Positions 1 to 8,835 of a stretch of DNA of 64,000 nucleotides are shown here, piece after piece. This stretch comes from Arsukibacterium sp. UBA5043 (GTDB lineage: Bacteria > Pseudomonadota > Gammaproteobacteria > Enterobacterales > Alteromonadaceae). The first letter of the stretch is position 1. The number at the start of each line of letters is the position of its first letter. The notes under the pieces are model-generated. The model made no database searches, had not been told where the DNA came from, and saw nothing but the letters and a program-made list of their open reading frames with translations. The position numbers were made by a program, and so were the translations under genes. The stretch covers positions 24,517 to 88,516 of the forward strand of contig DIBV01000016.1 in the NCBI GenBank assembly GCA_002415085.1, read 5' to 3'.

Positions 1-791
1 AGTAATATGGCGGGCGAGCCGATAGCACCCGCCGCAAGAATGTAGTGCTTAGCCTTGATCCCAATACGAATATCGTTACGTGGCTGAAAGTACTGATTAA
101 CCGGCACTGCGTCAATACCGCTTATGCTATCACCCTGCCAGGTAAATTTACGCACCGACAAGCGCGAAATTAACATCGCACCCAGGGCCAGCGCAGCGGG
201 AATGGTACTGACCAGCATCGACTGCTTGCCATTTATCGGACAGCCCATGCCACAGTAGCCCAGGTTGGCGCAGCCATTGACATTGCGGCTGATTATCGTG
301 TGCTGCCAGCCCAGGGCCTCGCAGCCTCGCTTAATGACGCTGTTATTGCCATTAGGCGGCACTGGCCAGGGCCGGATATTCAGCCGTTGCTCGGCTTTGA
401 CAAAATACGGCGTTAAGTCATTGCTAGCGCTAAAATTCAGACCAAACTCGCTTTGCCAGTAATCCAAGGTTGGCTGCGGAGTACGGATAGAGGTCGTCCA
501 GTTGACAGTGGTGGAGCCACCAACAGTGCGGCCCTGTAAAATGCTGATAGCCTGATCCCGGGTTTTCCTGCCAGCGCCTTCCTGGTATAAATTAGGGTAT
601 GCCCAGCGCTCTTCCATCACAAAATCATCGTGGGTGTAATAGGCGCCTTCTTCTAACAACAGCACCTTCAGCCCTGCCTGCGCCAGTTGCTCAGCCGCAA
701 TACCGCCGCCGGCACCCGAGCCGATAATCACAATATCCGCTTCAAGGTGCTGATCCTCAGTAAACTGGCTGGCATCTATATGCTGAGTCAT
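1..791 (-). CDS. GMC-family FAD-dependent oxidoreductase, N-terminal part (cut by window edge)
   Basis: The minus strand reads open from an ATG at 791 to the window edge, giving about 263 residues. Near residue 25 there is a dinucleotide-binding signature (VIIGSGAGGG) and about 15 residues later an acidic strand end (LLLEEG), the FAD-binding Rossmann pattern. Further in are the GMC-like segment GRTVGGSTTVNW and a Cys-rich stretch CANLGYCGMGCP seen in gluconate-dehydrogenase and cholesterol-oxidase-like members. The last visible residues, ILAAGAIGSPAILL, match the GMC signature. The start overlaps the stop of the upstream Tat-signal gene by one base (TGATG), so the two are probably co-translated. 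The substrate cannot be told; the C-terminal half lies outside the window. Confidence 0.93.
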   Translation of the reverse strand, partial: MTQHIDASQFTEDQHLEADIVIIGSGAGGGIAAEQLAQAGLKVLLLEEGAYYTHDDFVMEERWAYPNLYQEGAGRKTRDQAISILQGRTVGGSTTVNWTTSIRTPQPTLDYWQSEFGLNFSASNDLTPYFVKAEQRLNIRPWPVPPNGNNSVIKRGCEALGWQHTIISRNVNGCANLGYCGMGCPINGKQSMLVSTIPAALALGAMLISRLSVRKFTWQGDSISGIDAVPVNQYFQPRNDIRIGIKAKHYILAAGAIGSPAIL

Positions 792-1294
792 CAACGAAAC
801 CTCGGTGCTTTATAAGCCAGCGCCTGCCAGTGCTCAGGCTGGCCATAGTACGCACCATAAAGCAACTCGCGCAGGCCATGATAAGCCTGCTGCAATAAGG
901 CAAGATAGCTGTCGCGCCAGCTATCCAGCAGTGCCAGCCGCTGTTGCAGCGTTAATTCTGCCAGCTGACTAACATGGCCGGTCATGCCCAGCCGGCTGAT
1001 CCGGTTGGCTAACAGATTAAACAGCTGGAACATCTGCTGCTGTTGGCGCAACGGTAAAAACGGCAGAAAATCATTAACAGCCGCTTTAGTGCGCTCAAGC
1101 TCCATCGCTGCGAGGGTCGCATCTTCAGGTAAAGCCCCGTACAATAGCGCAGGTAACACAGCCGACAGCACTAAGTCCTGGTTACTTGTATCAGGGCTCA
1201 GGCTCTGCTGCCAGCCATACCAACTGAAGGTGGTACCTAAACTGGCTGCAGCAGCAAGCGCGATACCGGATAAAATAAATTGCCGCCGATCCAT
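791..1294 (-). CDS. Tat-exported small subunit, gluconate 2-dehydrogenase subunit 3-like
   Basis: A 167-residue protein starting MDRRQFILSG, a twin-arginine signal followed by an Ala-rich hydrophobic stretch, so export by the Tat system is expected. The tatABC genes lie at the other end of this window. Size, Tat signal and the one-base overlap with a downstream GMC oxidoreductase fit the small subunit of membrane-associated gluconate-2-dehydrogenase-type enzymes, which carries the flavoprotein partner out of the cytoplasm. The body is helical and Leu/Gln-rich with no cofactor motif. No clear Shine-Dalgarno sequence precedes the ATG. The family call rests mainly on context and size. Confidence 0.75.
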   Translation of the reverse strand: MDRRQFILSGIALAAAASLGTTFSWYGWQQSLSPDTSNQDLVLSAVLPALLYGALPEDATLAAMELERTKAAVNDFLPFLPLRQQQQMFQLFNLLANRISRLGMTGHVSQLAELTLQQRLALLDSWRDSYLALLQQAYHGLRELLYGAYYGQPEHWQALAYKAPRFR

Positions 1295-1346
1295 AGTGCT
1301 GTACCAGAAGTAGAATTTAAGCCATTGTTTATCAGGATACGCGCAT

Positions 1347-2360
1347 TTGCAAGCTCAGCTCAGACCAGTACCGAAGCAGCACGCCCAGCTGCCATTTCAG
1401 CCGGCATGGTGGTTACGCCATGCCCACCTGCAAACAGTGTTTGCCAAATATTTAAGCCCGAAACACCTTATCAACACCGAAGCTGAAATATTCAGTCTGC
1501 CCGATGGTGATGAGCTGCAACTTAACTGGTTGCCTGCCGAAAATGCGCCAGACACCACCCCGCTGCTGCTGTTGTTGCATGGTCTGGCTGGCGATATTAA
1601 CAGTCATTACATTCAGGCGATGCTGGCACAGTGTCAGGCACTAGAGTGGAGCGCAGTAATGCTGCATTTTCGTGGCTGCAATGGTAAACCGAATAAATTG
1701 CCCCGGGCCTATCATAGTGGTGATACCGCAGATGTGGCGCTGGTAATAAAAGAAATAACCCGGCGCTACCCTGGCCGGCCGCTGGTGGCCATAGGTTATT
1801 CGCTTGGCGGCAATGTGCTGTTAAAATACTGTGGTGAGCAGGCTGCTGACAACCCGCTGGCAGCTGCCATCGCAGTTTGCCCGCCACTGTCGTTATCAGC
1901 TTGCGCCAAACGGATTAACACCGGCAGCAGCAAGTTATACCAGCGCTATTTACTGGGCAGGTTAAAACGCAGCACCTTATTAAAACTGCAGCAATTTACT
2001 GAGTTCCCGCTGCCGTTAACGCCGGAAAAAGTTCAGGGGTTTGCCAGCATTGAGCAGTTTGACGAGCATTATACTGCGCCGATTCATGGTTTTTTAAACG
2101 CGCAGGATTACTATCAAAAAGCCAGCGCTAAGGCCTATTTAAAGCATATTGCAATCCCCACCCTGATTATTCACGCCAACGACGACCCTTTTTTAAGTGA
2201 TGAAGTGATCCCGCAACCAGCGGAGCTGAATAGTCACATTCATTATGAGCTGACCCGTGGTGGCGGCCATGTTGGCTTTGTTTATGGCAGTCCGTTAAAA
2301 CCAAAGTTCTGGCTGAGCCAGCGTATTCCGGCCTTTATAAAGCAGCAATTTAACTTATGA
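1347..2360 (+). CDS. yheT: YheT-family alpha/beta hydrolase
   Basis: A 337-residue cytoplasmic hydrolase. The N-terminal HLQT segment, LLLHGLAG oxyanion loop, HFRGCNG motif and nucleophile elbow GYSLGGN (Ser about residue 152) are diagnostic for the YheT branch. The acid lies in HANDDPF and the catalytic His in GGGHVGFV near the end. The substrate is unknown; relatives are predicted carboxylesterases. The start is a TTG at 1347 with AGGAT upstream. No in-frame ATG lies before the conserved N-terminus, so the start is moderately certain. It overlaps yheU by four bases (ATGA), the same pair as in Escherichia coli. The opposite strand starts the Tat-signal gene 52 bases away. Confidence 0.92.
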   Translation: MQAQLRPVPKQHAQLPFQPAWWLRHAHLQTVFAKYLSPKHLINTEAEIFSLPDGDELQLNWLPAENAPDTTPLLLLLHGLAGDINSHYIQAMLAQCQALEWSAVMLHFRGCNGKPNKLPRAYHSGDTADVALVIKEITRRYPGRPLVAIGYSLGGNVLLKYCGEQAADNPLAAAIAVCPPLSLSACAKRINTGSSKLYQRYLLGRLKRSTLLKLQQFTEFPLPLTPEKVQGFASIEQFDEHYTAPIHGFLNAQDYYQKASAKAYLKHIAIPTLIIHANDDPFLSDEVIPQPAELNSHIHYELTRGGGHVGFVYGSPLKPKFWLSQRIPAFIKQQFNL

Positions 2361-2593
2361 TCATTCCATACCACGAACTGGACCAGGATACTCTGAATAA
2401 CCTGATTGAATATTATGTGCTGCGCGAAGGCACCGATTATGGCGAGCAGGAAATCTCACTCGCTGAAAAAGTAACTGCAGTAAAACGCCAGTTGAAAACA
2501 GGCGAGGTCGTTATCGTTTATTCAGAGCTGCATGAAACAGTAAACCTGATGCCGAAGCAGCATTTTTTGCAACAGCAGGCAGAGCAGCCATAG
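2357..2593 (+). CDS. yheU: YheU family protein (UPF0270)
   Basis: A 78-residue acidic protein beginning [18 protein letters not shown], the conserved opening of the YheU/UPF0270 family, with the characteristic [12 protein letters not shown] segment at residues 20-31. Length matches the family. No biochemical role is established for it. It is translationally coupled to yheT by an ATGA overlap. The stop is immediately followed by the TCAT repeat array of the next gene. Confidence 0.95.
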   Translation: MIIPYHELDQDTLNNLIEYYVLREGTDYGEQEISLAEKVTAVKRQLKTGEVVIVYSELHETVNLMPKQHFLQQQAEQP

Positions 2594-2594
2594 C

Positions 2595-2634
2595 GCGTCA
2601 TAAAAAGATCATTCTTTTTTCATGTAACTGTCAT
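2595..2634 (+). promoter_or_regulatory. Candidate tandem Pho box (four 11-bp-phased repeats)
   Basis: Four heptamers start exactly 11 bases apart: GCGTCAT (2595), AGATCAT (2606), TTTTCAT (2617) and CTGTCAT (2628). All four keep TCAT, and the 4-base spacers between them are A/T-rich (AAAA, TCTT, GTAA). Two direct heptamers with a 4-base A/T spacer is the known layout of the PhoB-binding Pho box, so this reads as two boxes in tandem. It lies 65 bases before the start of the lipoprotein gene. No good -35 is visible, as expected where PhoB replaces it. The motif and phasing are seen; PhoB control is inferred. Confidence 0.62.
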
Positions 2635-2698
2635 AGCCACCGCTGACACTGATTTATTAATAGTTGTTATTTTTAATAATAAAATCAGGGATATCGGC

Positions 2699-4549
2699 AT
2701 GTTAAAACGTTCACTGCTTACCTTAAGTATTATTACTATTTTGGCTGGCTGCTCGCTTGATGGCGACGATGGTGCAGCGGGCGCTGCCGGGCCAGCCGGC
2801 CCAACCGGAGGCACCGGGCCCAGCGGTCAGCCAGGCAAAAACCTGCCACGCGATTTGAACATTGAGGTTGTCGGCCGCTTTAGCACCGGTATTTACGGTA
2901 AATCTGCTGCTGAGATCGTCCAGTTTCACAAAACATCAAACTCCGCTTTTGCCATAAACGCCGCCGCTAATCAGATTGAAGTGATTAACTTAACCAACCT
3001 GCCTGTTGCCGCAGTCGGCAATGGCATTACCGATGACAGTTTAACGTCAGTACCCTTTACCTTTGCCGATACTGCCACCGTGAAAAACGAAGCCGGTGCC
3101 GATGTAAGTGTGGCGCTGGGTGAAGCCAATTCAATTGCCATTTTTGGCGATATGCTGGCAATTGCAGTGGCGGCGCCGGTAAAAACCAGCAATGGGGTAG
3201 TGCTGTTTTACAACCTGGATGCAACCGGCAACGGCAGTTTTGTTAAGGCCGTAGCAGTGGGCGCCCTGCCAGATATGCTGACCTTTACTCCGGATGGCAA
3301 TAAGGTACTGGTAGCCAACGAAGGGGAACCTGATACTGACTATCTGGTTGACCCGCAAGGCAGTATCTCAGTAATTAATATGACCGATGGCGTTGCAGCC
3401 GATCTGGCTCAGACGATCAATTTCAGCAGTGATATGGTGTTCAGCTCCGACTTGCTTGCAGCCAGTGATTACGACACGGATGCTAAACGCAAAAACTTAT
3501 TACAAAAGGCCGGGGTTAAATTTGCCAGCCCGGCAGGCACCACAGTGGCTCAGGAACTTGAACCCGAATATATTACGGTTGCCGCTGACAGCAAAAAAGC
3601 CTGGGTGTCACTGCAGGAAAGTAACGCCATTGGCATTATCGACCTGACTGATATGACTATTGAAGTTAAAGCATTGGGCTTAAAAGACTGGGGCCAGTAC
3701 CTGATTGACTACACTAACGAAGATGAAGTGGCGTCTTTTGCCAAACTACCCAACGTTTATGGCATGTATCAGCCCGACAGCATCGCCTCGTATCAGTGGA
3801 ATGGTGCCACCTTTATTGTTTCAGCCAACGAGGGGGATTCAAGAGACTGGGATGCGTATTCTGAAGATATCCGCGCCGCTGATATTATCGACCCGGATGA
3901 ACTGAATAAAACATTCAGCACTGAGTTGCAGGCCCTGTATGACGCCACTGGCGGTGATGATGGTTTAGGCCGTTTAAAAGTCACCGCAGCGCTGGTTGAC
4001 CCGGATAACGATGGTATTGTCGACAAACTGTATGCTTATGGCGGGCGTTCATTCTCTATCTGGGATCAAAATATCAACATGGTACATGATTCCGGTGACG
4101 ATTTTGGCCGCATCTCAGCCGCTATTCTTGGCAACAACTTTAACAGCGCCCATACCGAAAACAAAGGTGATAACCGCTCTGATGATAAAGGGGGCGAGCC
4201 GGAAGCTATTGACGTTGGCATAATCGAAGACCGGACCTACGTCTTTATTGCGCAGGAGCGCAGCGGTGATTTATTCGTTTATGATGTCACCAATCCGTTC
4301 CAGGCCCAGTTTGTCAGCCATTATATTAACCGCGATTTCAGTGCAGACTTTGAACTGGACGATGATTTGGCCGATCCTTGTGACCCTGCTGAAGGACTGG
4401 ATTGCACTGACGTACCGCTGGCCGGCGATCTTGGTCCAGAAAGTATTAAATTTGTGCCCTCAGCAGATAGCCCGAATGGCAACCCATTGCTGATTATCGG
4501 TAACGAAGTGAGCGGCTCGGTAACGATATATCAGGTTACAGAGTTATAA
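2699..4549 (+). CDS. Lipoprotein, choice-of-anchor I / alkaline-phosphatase-like propeller protein
   Basis: A 616-residue protein with a lipoprotein signal (lipobox LAGC, Cys18). A short collagen-like Gly-X-Y run at residues 25-46 follows as a linker. The rest is a repeat-rich beta-propeller-like region with motifs typical of choice-of-anchor I proteins, some of which are annotated as phosphatases or phytase-like esterases: FTPDGNKVLVANEGEP, GLKDW, FIVSANEGDSRDWD, YAYGGRSFSIWD, KGGEPEAIDVG. Many acidic loops suggest Ca2+ binding. It is probably held at the outer membrane. The gene stands alone, with a candidate Pho array upstream and a terminator downstream, which suggests a phosphate-starvation role. 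Enzymatic activity is not proven by any residue I can name. Confidence 0.85.
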   Translation: MLKRSLLTLSIITILAGCSLDGDDGAAGAAGPAGPTGGTGPSGQPGKNLPRDLNIEVVGRFSTGIYGKSAAEIVQFHKTSNSAFAINAAANQIEVINLTNLPVAAVGNGITDDSLTSVPFTFADTATVKNEAGADVSVALGEANSIAIFGDMLAIAVAAPVKTSNGVVLFYNLDATGNGSFVKAVAVGALPDMLTFTPDGNKVLVANEGEPDTDYLVDPQGSISVINMTDGVAADLAQTINFSSDMVFSSDLLAASDYDTDAKRKNLLQKAGVKFASPAGTTVAQELEPEYITVAADSKKAWVSLQESNAIGIIDLTDMTIEVKALGLKDWGQYLIDYTNEDEVASFAKLPNVYGMYQPDSIASYQWNGATFIVSANEGDSRDWDAYSEDIRAADIIDPDELNKTFSTELQALYDATGGDDGLGRLKVTAALVDPDNDGIVDKLYAYGGRSFSIWDQNINMVHDSGDDFGRISAAILGNNFNSAHTENKGDNRSDDKGGEPEAIDVGIIEDRTYVFIAQERSGDLFVYDVTNPFQAQFVSHYINRDFSADFELDDDLADPCDPAEGLDCTDVPLAGDLGPESIKFVPSADSPNGNPLLIIGNEVSGSVTIYQVTEL

Positions 4550-4598
4550 ACTCATTCCATTGTATGCAGGTTAAGTTTGCTTAACCGACAGCCTGAAC

Positions 4599-4630
4599 AG
4601 CGAGCCGGCTTACCAGCGGCTCGCTTTTTT
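4599..4630 (+). terminator. Rho-independent terminator after the lipoprotein gene
   Basis: A 9-bp perfect stem (AGCGAGCCG, 4599-4607, with CGGCTCGCT, 4617-4625) has a 9-base loop and is followed by TTTTTT. It separates the lipoprotein transcript from the CNNM/CBS gene that starts at 4690. Confidence 0.9.
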
Positions 4631-4689
4631 ATTTAGGCCATTTTATACTGCCGCTTCCTTAGCAAAACGGAGTGTTGTAACCAACCTGT

Positions 4690-5712
4690 ATGAGCCTGTT
4701 AATTGCGTTTGCAGTTTTATCTATCAGCGTGTCTTTTATCTGTTCTATTCTGGAAGCGGCCCTGCTCTCGGTCACCCCGAGTTATATTGCCCAGCAGAAG
4801 ATTCAAAACCCTAATCTTTATCAGAAACTTAAAGTATTAAAAGATAAAATTGATCAGCCGCTGGCGGCAATTTTAACCCTGAACACGGTTGCTCACACTG
4901 TTGGCGCAACAGGTGTCGGTGCTCAGGTAACTCTGGTATTTGGCGATGGCTATCTGGGTATTGCTTCTGCGGTAATGACCCTGCTTATTTTAGTGCTGTC
5001 AGAGATTATTCCGAAAACCATTGGTGCCCGTTACTGGCCGGCACTGGCACCAATACTGCCGGTCACATTGAAAATTATGATCACTATACTGCGGCCTTTT
5101 ATCTGGCTGTCAGACCAACTAATGAAATTATTCGGCGGCGTCGGCCATGAGCCCGACTTACGGCAGGAAATAAAAGCGCTGACTGTACTCGGCCGGGAAA
5201 TGAATAAACTGGACGAAGATGAGCAACGGGTTATTGCAAATATTCTCGACCTGCATGATTTTAAAGTGCGCGATATTATGACCCCGCGTACTGTCTGTGA
5301 GAGTGCCAGCCCGGACGAGCCGTTAACGCAATTTACTGAGCGGGTAAAAGTGGGACAGTTCTCGCGCTACCCGGTGCTGGATAAGGATGAATCACCGCTG
5401 GGCATCGTGTTTCGCTACGATCTGCTGAATATTACTGAGCAGCAGGTGGTGGCAGACATCATGAAGCCGGTTAAAGTTATTTCGGATAAAATGAATGCCG
5501 AACATTTAATGACCCAGCTAATGCATGAGCGCCAGCATATGTGCCTGGTATACGATGAGTATGGCAGCTGGCTTGGCCTGGTGACGATGGAAGATGTGAT
5601 TGAAACCATTATCGGTCAGCCAATCATGGATGAAACCGATGATATTCCCAATATGCGCCGCTTTGCCAAAAGGCGCTGGGAGCACCGGCTTAAAAATTTG
5701 TCGGATGAATAA
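4690..5712 (+). CDS. CNNM (DUF21) and CBS-domain membrane protein
   Basis: A 340-residue protein. The N-terminal half has about four membrane segments of the CNNM/DUF21 type (residues about 3-22, 55-80, 88-108, 118-140), including the conserved SEIIPKTIGARY motif. Two CBS domains follow (about 190-310), the first opening with VRDIMTPRT. Members with this core transport or sense Mg2+/Co2+ (CorB/CorC, MpfA) or are called hemolysin-like. This protein ends soon after the CBS pair, so it lacks the C-terminal CorC/HlyC domain of longer relatives. It is a single gene between a terminator and a convergent neighbour. The function is inferred from family only. Confidence 0.88.
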   Translation: MSLLIAFAVLSISVSFICSILEAALLSVTPSYIAQQKIQNPNLYQKLKVLKDKIDQPLAAILTLNTVAHTVGATGVGAQVTLVFGDGYLGIASAVMTLLILVLSEIIPKTIGARYWPALAPILPVTLKIMITILRPFIWLSDQLMKLFGGVGHEPDLRQEIKALTVLGREMNKLDEDEQRVIANILDLHDFKVRDIMTPRTVCESASPDEPLTQFTERVKVGQFSRYPVLDKDESPLGIVFRYDLLNITEQQVVADIMKPVKVISDKMNAEHLMTQLMHERQHMCLVYDEYGSWLGLVTMEDVIETIIGQPIMDETDDIPNMRRFAKRRWEHRLKNLSDE

Positions 5713-5722
5713 CTGACCGTTT

Positions 5723-6865
5723 TTACTGTGTCGGCAGCTTCAGAAAGTAAGCCGGCTGGCGCGGGTTATTCAGCAGCACAAAGCCATCCAGAGCTTTAAC
5801 ATAAGCAAACCGACCAAAGGTACCGTGGCGTATCTGGGGTCCCGGGTCGCCCTTTATTTCAATACCGCGCCAGCTCTGGCTGGCCAGGTTAAACTGATAC
5901 AGCTTGCCATCGCCCGGCCAGGCATAAAAATGCCCATCCTTACTGTTGTAGCTTAAACCCGGTGCCGGAAACTGGTTAATAAATTCTGCATCGCCTTTTA
6001 ACGGCAAAATCGTCCTTTTATAACCTGACGTCGGGTTTAAATCATAAATTATCTGCTTTTTCTGCCCTATTATCAGCATCTTGCGATTTTCAGGGTCAAT
6101 CGCCGCATTCACCCCTAACCCCAGGCCACCTTTATCATTCAGCTTTTTATAAATGCCGCCCTCCGGCTGATACTGATAACTGTATAATGCTGATCTGTCA
6201 TGGACAAAAACCAGGCCGGTTTTACTGTCATAAGCAGCCACTACCCCAAAGGCGCCGCGCGGAATATCACCACTTGCGGCATCTTTCTGCCAACGTTTTG
6301 TTTCAGGGTCAAATAGCCAGGTATTCGGATCTGCACCACCAGAATGCCTGCCTGCCAACGCACCGGAAAATGCCCACAACAACCCCTGGTTACTAAGAAA
6401 TGCCAGGCCGTCGTAAGTATGGCGGGAATTAGGCTGGCTGCCGTCAAAGGGGGCCAGTTCTGTCAGCCTGGGTATTGTTTCCGGATCCGCCGGCTGCGCC
6501 GGCTCGGTCAGCCGTTGTAACTGACCACTGATAGCATCAAGCTGATAAACTTCATTGCCATAATAATCATTATGGCCACCGCCCCACAGATACAGCCGGC
6601 CGCTGTTCTGATCCAGCGCGCCGCCACCCCAGGCAAACACCACATTGTGACAGTAATCAGCAAACGGATAATCATATAAATCGTTGGCCGGGCAATGATC
6701 AGTAAGCACGGTGCCGGCAACGGGCTGCCAGCCAGAAGAGTATTGTTGCGCAATGTCTGGGTTACTGCGGGTTAAACCATCAGCTTCAGGCTGAGATAGG
6801 ATCAGTGACAGGCTTAGTACCATCAGGCCAGCACTTGCAGTAGCAACCAGGGTAAATAATTTCAT
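5723..6865 (-). CDS. Secreted propeller-like protein of unknown function
   Basis: A 380-residue protein with an N-terminal signal or anchor (MKLFTLVATASAGLMVLSLS). I chose the ATG at 6865 because AGGAGG stands five bases upstream; the in-frame GTG at 6871 would overlap that site. The body holds Kelch-like turns with Gly-Gly pairs and aromatic strands (FAWGGGALD, RLYLWGGGHNDYYGNEVY, HTYDGLAF, HGTFGRFAYV), which suggests a beta-propeller. I recognise no named family and no catalytic motif. It is convergent with the CNNM/CBS gene, with a 10-base gap. Export makes a cell-surface or periplasmic binding role plausible; nothing more can be said. Confidence 0.72.
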   Translation of the reverse strand: MKLFTLVATASAGLMVLSLSLILSQPEADGLTRSNPDIAQQYSSGWQPVAGTVLTDHCPANDLYDYPFADYCHNVVFAWGGGALDQNSGRLYLWGGGHNDYYGNEVYQLDAISGQLQRLTEPAQPADPETIPRLTELAPFDGSQPNSRHTYDGLAFLSNQGLLWAFSGALAGRHSGGADPNTWLFDPETKRWQKDAASGDIPRGAFGVVAAYDSKTGLVFVHDRSALYSYQYQPEGGIYKKLNDKGGLGLGVNAAIDPENRKMLIIGQKKQIIYDLNPTSGYKRTILPLKGDAEFINQFPAPGLSYNSKDGHFYAWPGDGKLYQFNLASQSWRGIEIKGDPGPQIRHGTFGRFAYVKALDGFVLLNNPRQPAYFLKLPTQ

Positions 6866-6945
6866 CAGCACCTCCTGCGCGGTTTAGCCAGTAAATTACT
6901 GGCATTAACCATAGCACAGCAGGATAACTAAAACCTGAACAGGAA

Positions 6946-6965
6946 CAGGCCGCAACTGCGGCCTG
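6946..6965 (-). terminator. Hairpin downstream of the chemoreceptor gene
   Basis: CAGGCCGC (6946-6953) pairs with GCGGCCTG (6958-6965) around a 4-base loop, 20 bases after the chemoreceptor stop on the minus strand. The following bases on that strand are only loosely T-rich, so termination may be inefficient. Confidence 0.55.
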
Positions 6966-6984
6966 ATCTATTTAATTTTGATAA

Positions 6985-8604
6985 TTACACTTTAAACTTA
7001 CTAACCAGCTCATTCAGTTCTATTGCCAACCGGGTTAATTCACTGGCACTGGCAGTAGTCTGGCGGGAGCCATCCGCAGTTTGCGCAGCTAAATCGCTGA
7101 TAGACACAATATTACGATCTATTTCCCGAGCGACTTTCGATTGCTCTTCCGCCGCACCGGCAATAACATGGTTTTGATCGCTGATGGCTGAAATGTTCTC
7201 GGCAATCAGCTCCAGCGCGTCTGCTGCTGACTTTGCTACACTCTGTGCATTGTCGGCGTTGCCGCTTATTAACTGCATGGCGTCAACGGCTTCTTTCGCA
7301 GAAGATTGTACCTGCTGAATCATTTGCTCAATTTCACCGGTCGACGTTTGGGTACGGTACGCCAGACTACGTACTTCGTCCGCTACCACAGCAAATCCGC
7401 GACCGGCCTCACCAGCCCGGGCAGCTTCAATGGCTGCGTTCAGCGCCAGTAAGTTGGTTTGATCGGCTACGCTGCGTATCACTTCCAGTACCTGATTAAT
7501 TGATGAGACTTTTTCTGCCAGGGTATTAATCACCTGTGTACTCTGGCGCACTTCAGCATTCATTTTTTCAATCACTTTGCTGGTTTGCACGACTTTTTGC
7601 GTGCCATCTCTGGCCAGTCCGGCAGACTGTGATGACGCTTCAGAGGTTTTTAACGCCGTGCCCGCTACTTCATCGACCGCCGAACTCATTTCTGTGATGG
7701 CCGTTGCCGCTTGCTGCACTTCATCATTCTGGAGCAAAAGTGCTTTGGCCGACTCATCAGTCACCACATTAAGTTCTTCAGCAGCAGACGCCAGCTGGTT
7801 TGACGAGCTGGCAATATGACCAATCGCATCACGCAGCTTTTGCTGCATTTGTTGCAACGCCTGTGATAACTCGGTTAGCTCATCACTGCCCTCAACTTCA
7901 ACCTGCTGGGTAAGATCGCCGTCAGCGATAAAGCGTGCTGAAACAACCGAGCGTGCCAGCGGCTGGCTGATACTGCGGGATATTAAAATTGATACCATCA
8001 CAGCAATAGCAACAGCGACCACTATTAATATAATCACGGCAAGCTTAGCGGCGTTATAGGTGGCAATAGATGAAGCACGGGCATCGCGCGCGGCTTGTTG
8101 ATTAATATCTTCCAGCTGAGCAAGCGACAGTGCTATCTCACTGGCTACCGGGTTCATCTGGTCTAATAAATCCTGCGCTGCCCCAAGTTCCTCTTTCAGC
8201 AACAGCGCTAATGCTTGATCCTGTAAATCAAAATACTGCTGTCTTGCAGCAATATATTTATCGAAAATAATCCGCTCCTGCGAGTCAAAGATAGTTGCTT
8301 CATAGGGTTTTTCGGTAGTCAGGATGTCTTGTCGTAATGTTTTGATGGTATTAAAGGTTTCTTCTTCCTGGGTAATATCGATAGCAAGCAGTAACCTTAA
8401 GGTAAGCGCCCGGTTCCGATTGATGTTTGTTCCCAGCGAGCCGATGCCGGAAAGCCCCGCAACCACTGTGGTTTCAACGAAATCGGCCTGAGATCTTACC
8501 GACGACATACTTTGCAAACTAAATATACCGGTCAGGGCCAGTAACAGTGCTAACGCACCAAAGGCTGCCAGTAATCGTTTTTGAATTGTTATAGACCGCA
8601 ACAT
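6985..8604 (-). CDS. Methyl-accepting chemotaxis protein
   Basis: A 539-residue inner-membrane chemoreceptor. Membrane segment 1 is at residues 11-30. A periplasmic helical sensor (about 31-186, four-helix-bundle type) follows, with membrane segment 2 at 187-209, a HAMP domain at about 210-262 and the cytoplasmic signalling coiled coil to the end. The hairpin tip carries the conserved [16 protein letters not shown] and [15 protein letters not shown] sequences (about 385-415) that bind CheA and CheW. There is no C-terminal CheR-docking pentapeptide. The ligand is unknown. It is a single-gene unit: a hairpin follows it and no che gene adjoins. GGGGTGT precedes the ATG. Confidence 0.96.
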   Translation of the reverse strand: MLRSITIQKRLLAAFGALALLLALTGIFSLQSMSSVRSQADFVETTVVAGLSGIGSLGTNINRNRALTLRLLLAIDITQEEETFNTIKTLRQDILTTEKPYEATIFDSQERIIFDKYIAARQQYFDLQDQALALLLKEELGAAQDLLDQMNPVASEIALSLAQLEDINQQAARDARASSIATYNAAKLAVIILIVVAVAIAVMVSILISRSISQPLARSVVSARFIADGDLTQQVEVEGSDELTELSQALQQMQQKLRDAIGHIASSSNQLASAAEELNVVTDESAKALLLQNDEVQQAATAITEMSSAVDEVAGTALKTSEASSQSAGLARDGTQKVVQTSKVIEKMNAEVRQSTQVINTLAEKVSSINQVLEVIRSVADQTNLLALNAAIEAARAGEAGRGFAVVADEVRSLAYRTQTSTGEIEQMIQQVQSSAKEAVDAMQLISGNADNAQSVAKSAADALELIAENISAISDQNHVIAGAAEEQSKVAREIDRNIVSISDLAAQTADGSRQTTASASELTRLAIELNELVSKFKV

Positions 8605-8780
8605 CTGACACCCCGGTGTGTACTAAAATACATAATTAACACCTGCATATCGCAGGCAGAGCGGAACACTAAACTTTCGACGCCATTTTACAATACTTTT
8701 GCCTTACCCTTTAGGCAATATATTCTTTTGCACCTTGCACAACGGAATATTCTGGAAAATCGAAGCTTGTCGGTAACCTC

Positions 8781-8815
8781 TATAAAATAAACAGGCCGCA
8801 AAAGCGGCCTGTTTA
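8781..8815 (-). terminator. Rho-independent terminator of pckA
   Basis: A 12-bp perfect stem (8788-8799 with 8804-8815; core ACAGGCCGC) has a 4-base loop and is followed on the minus strand by TTTTATAG. It begins about 20 bases after the pckA stop. Its GC core is the same as that of the hairpin after the chemoreceptor gene. Confidence 0.85.
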
Positions 8816-8835
8816 GTGCTATAAAATTAATAAAA

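Noticed and set aside
8620..8690. A possible sigma-28 promoter for the chemoreceptor gene (AAAGTTT followed by GCGATAT)
   Set aside because: The spacing is about 16 bases where 11 is needed, and the -10 match is poor.
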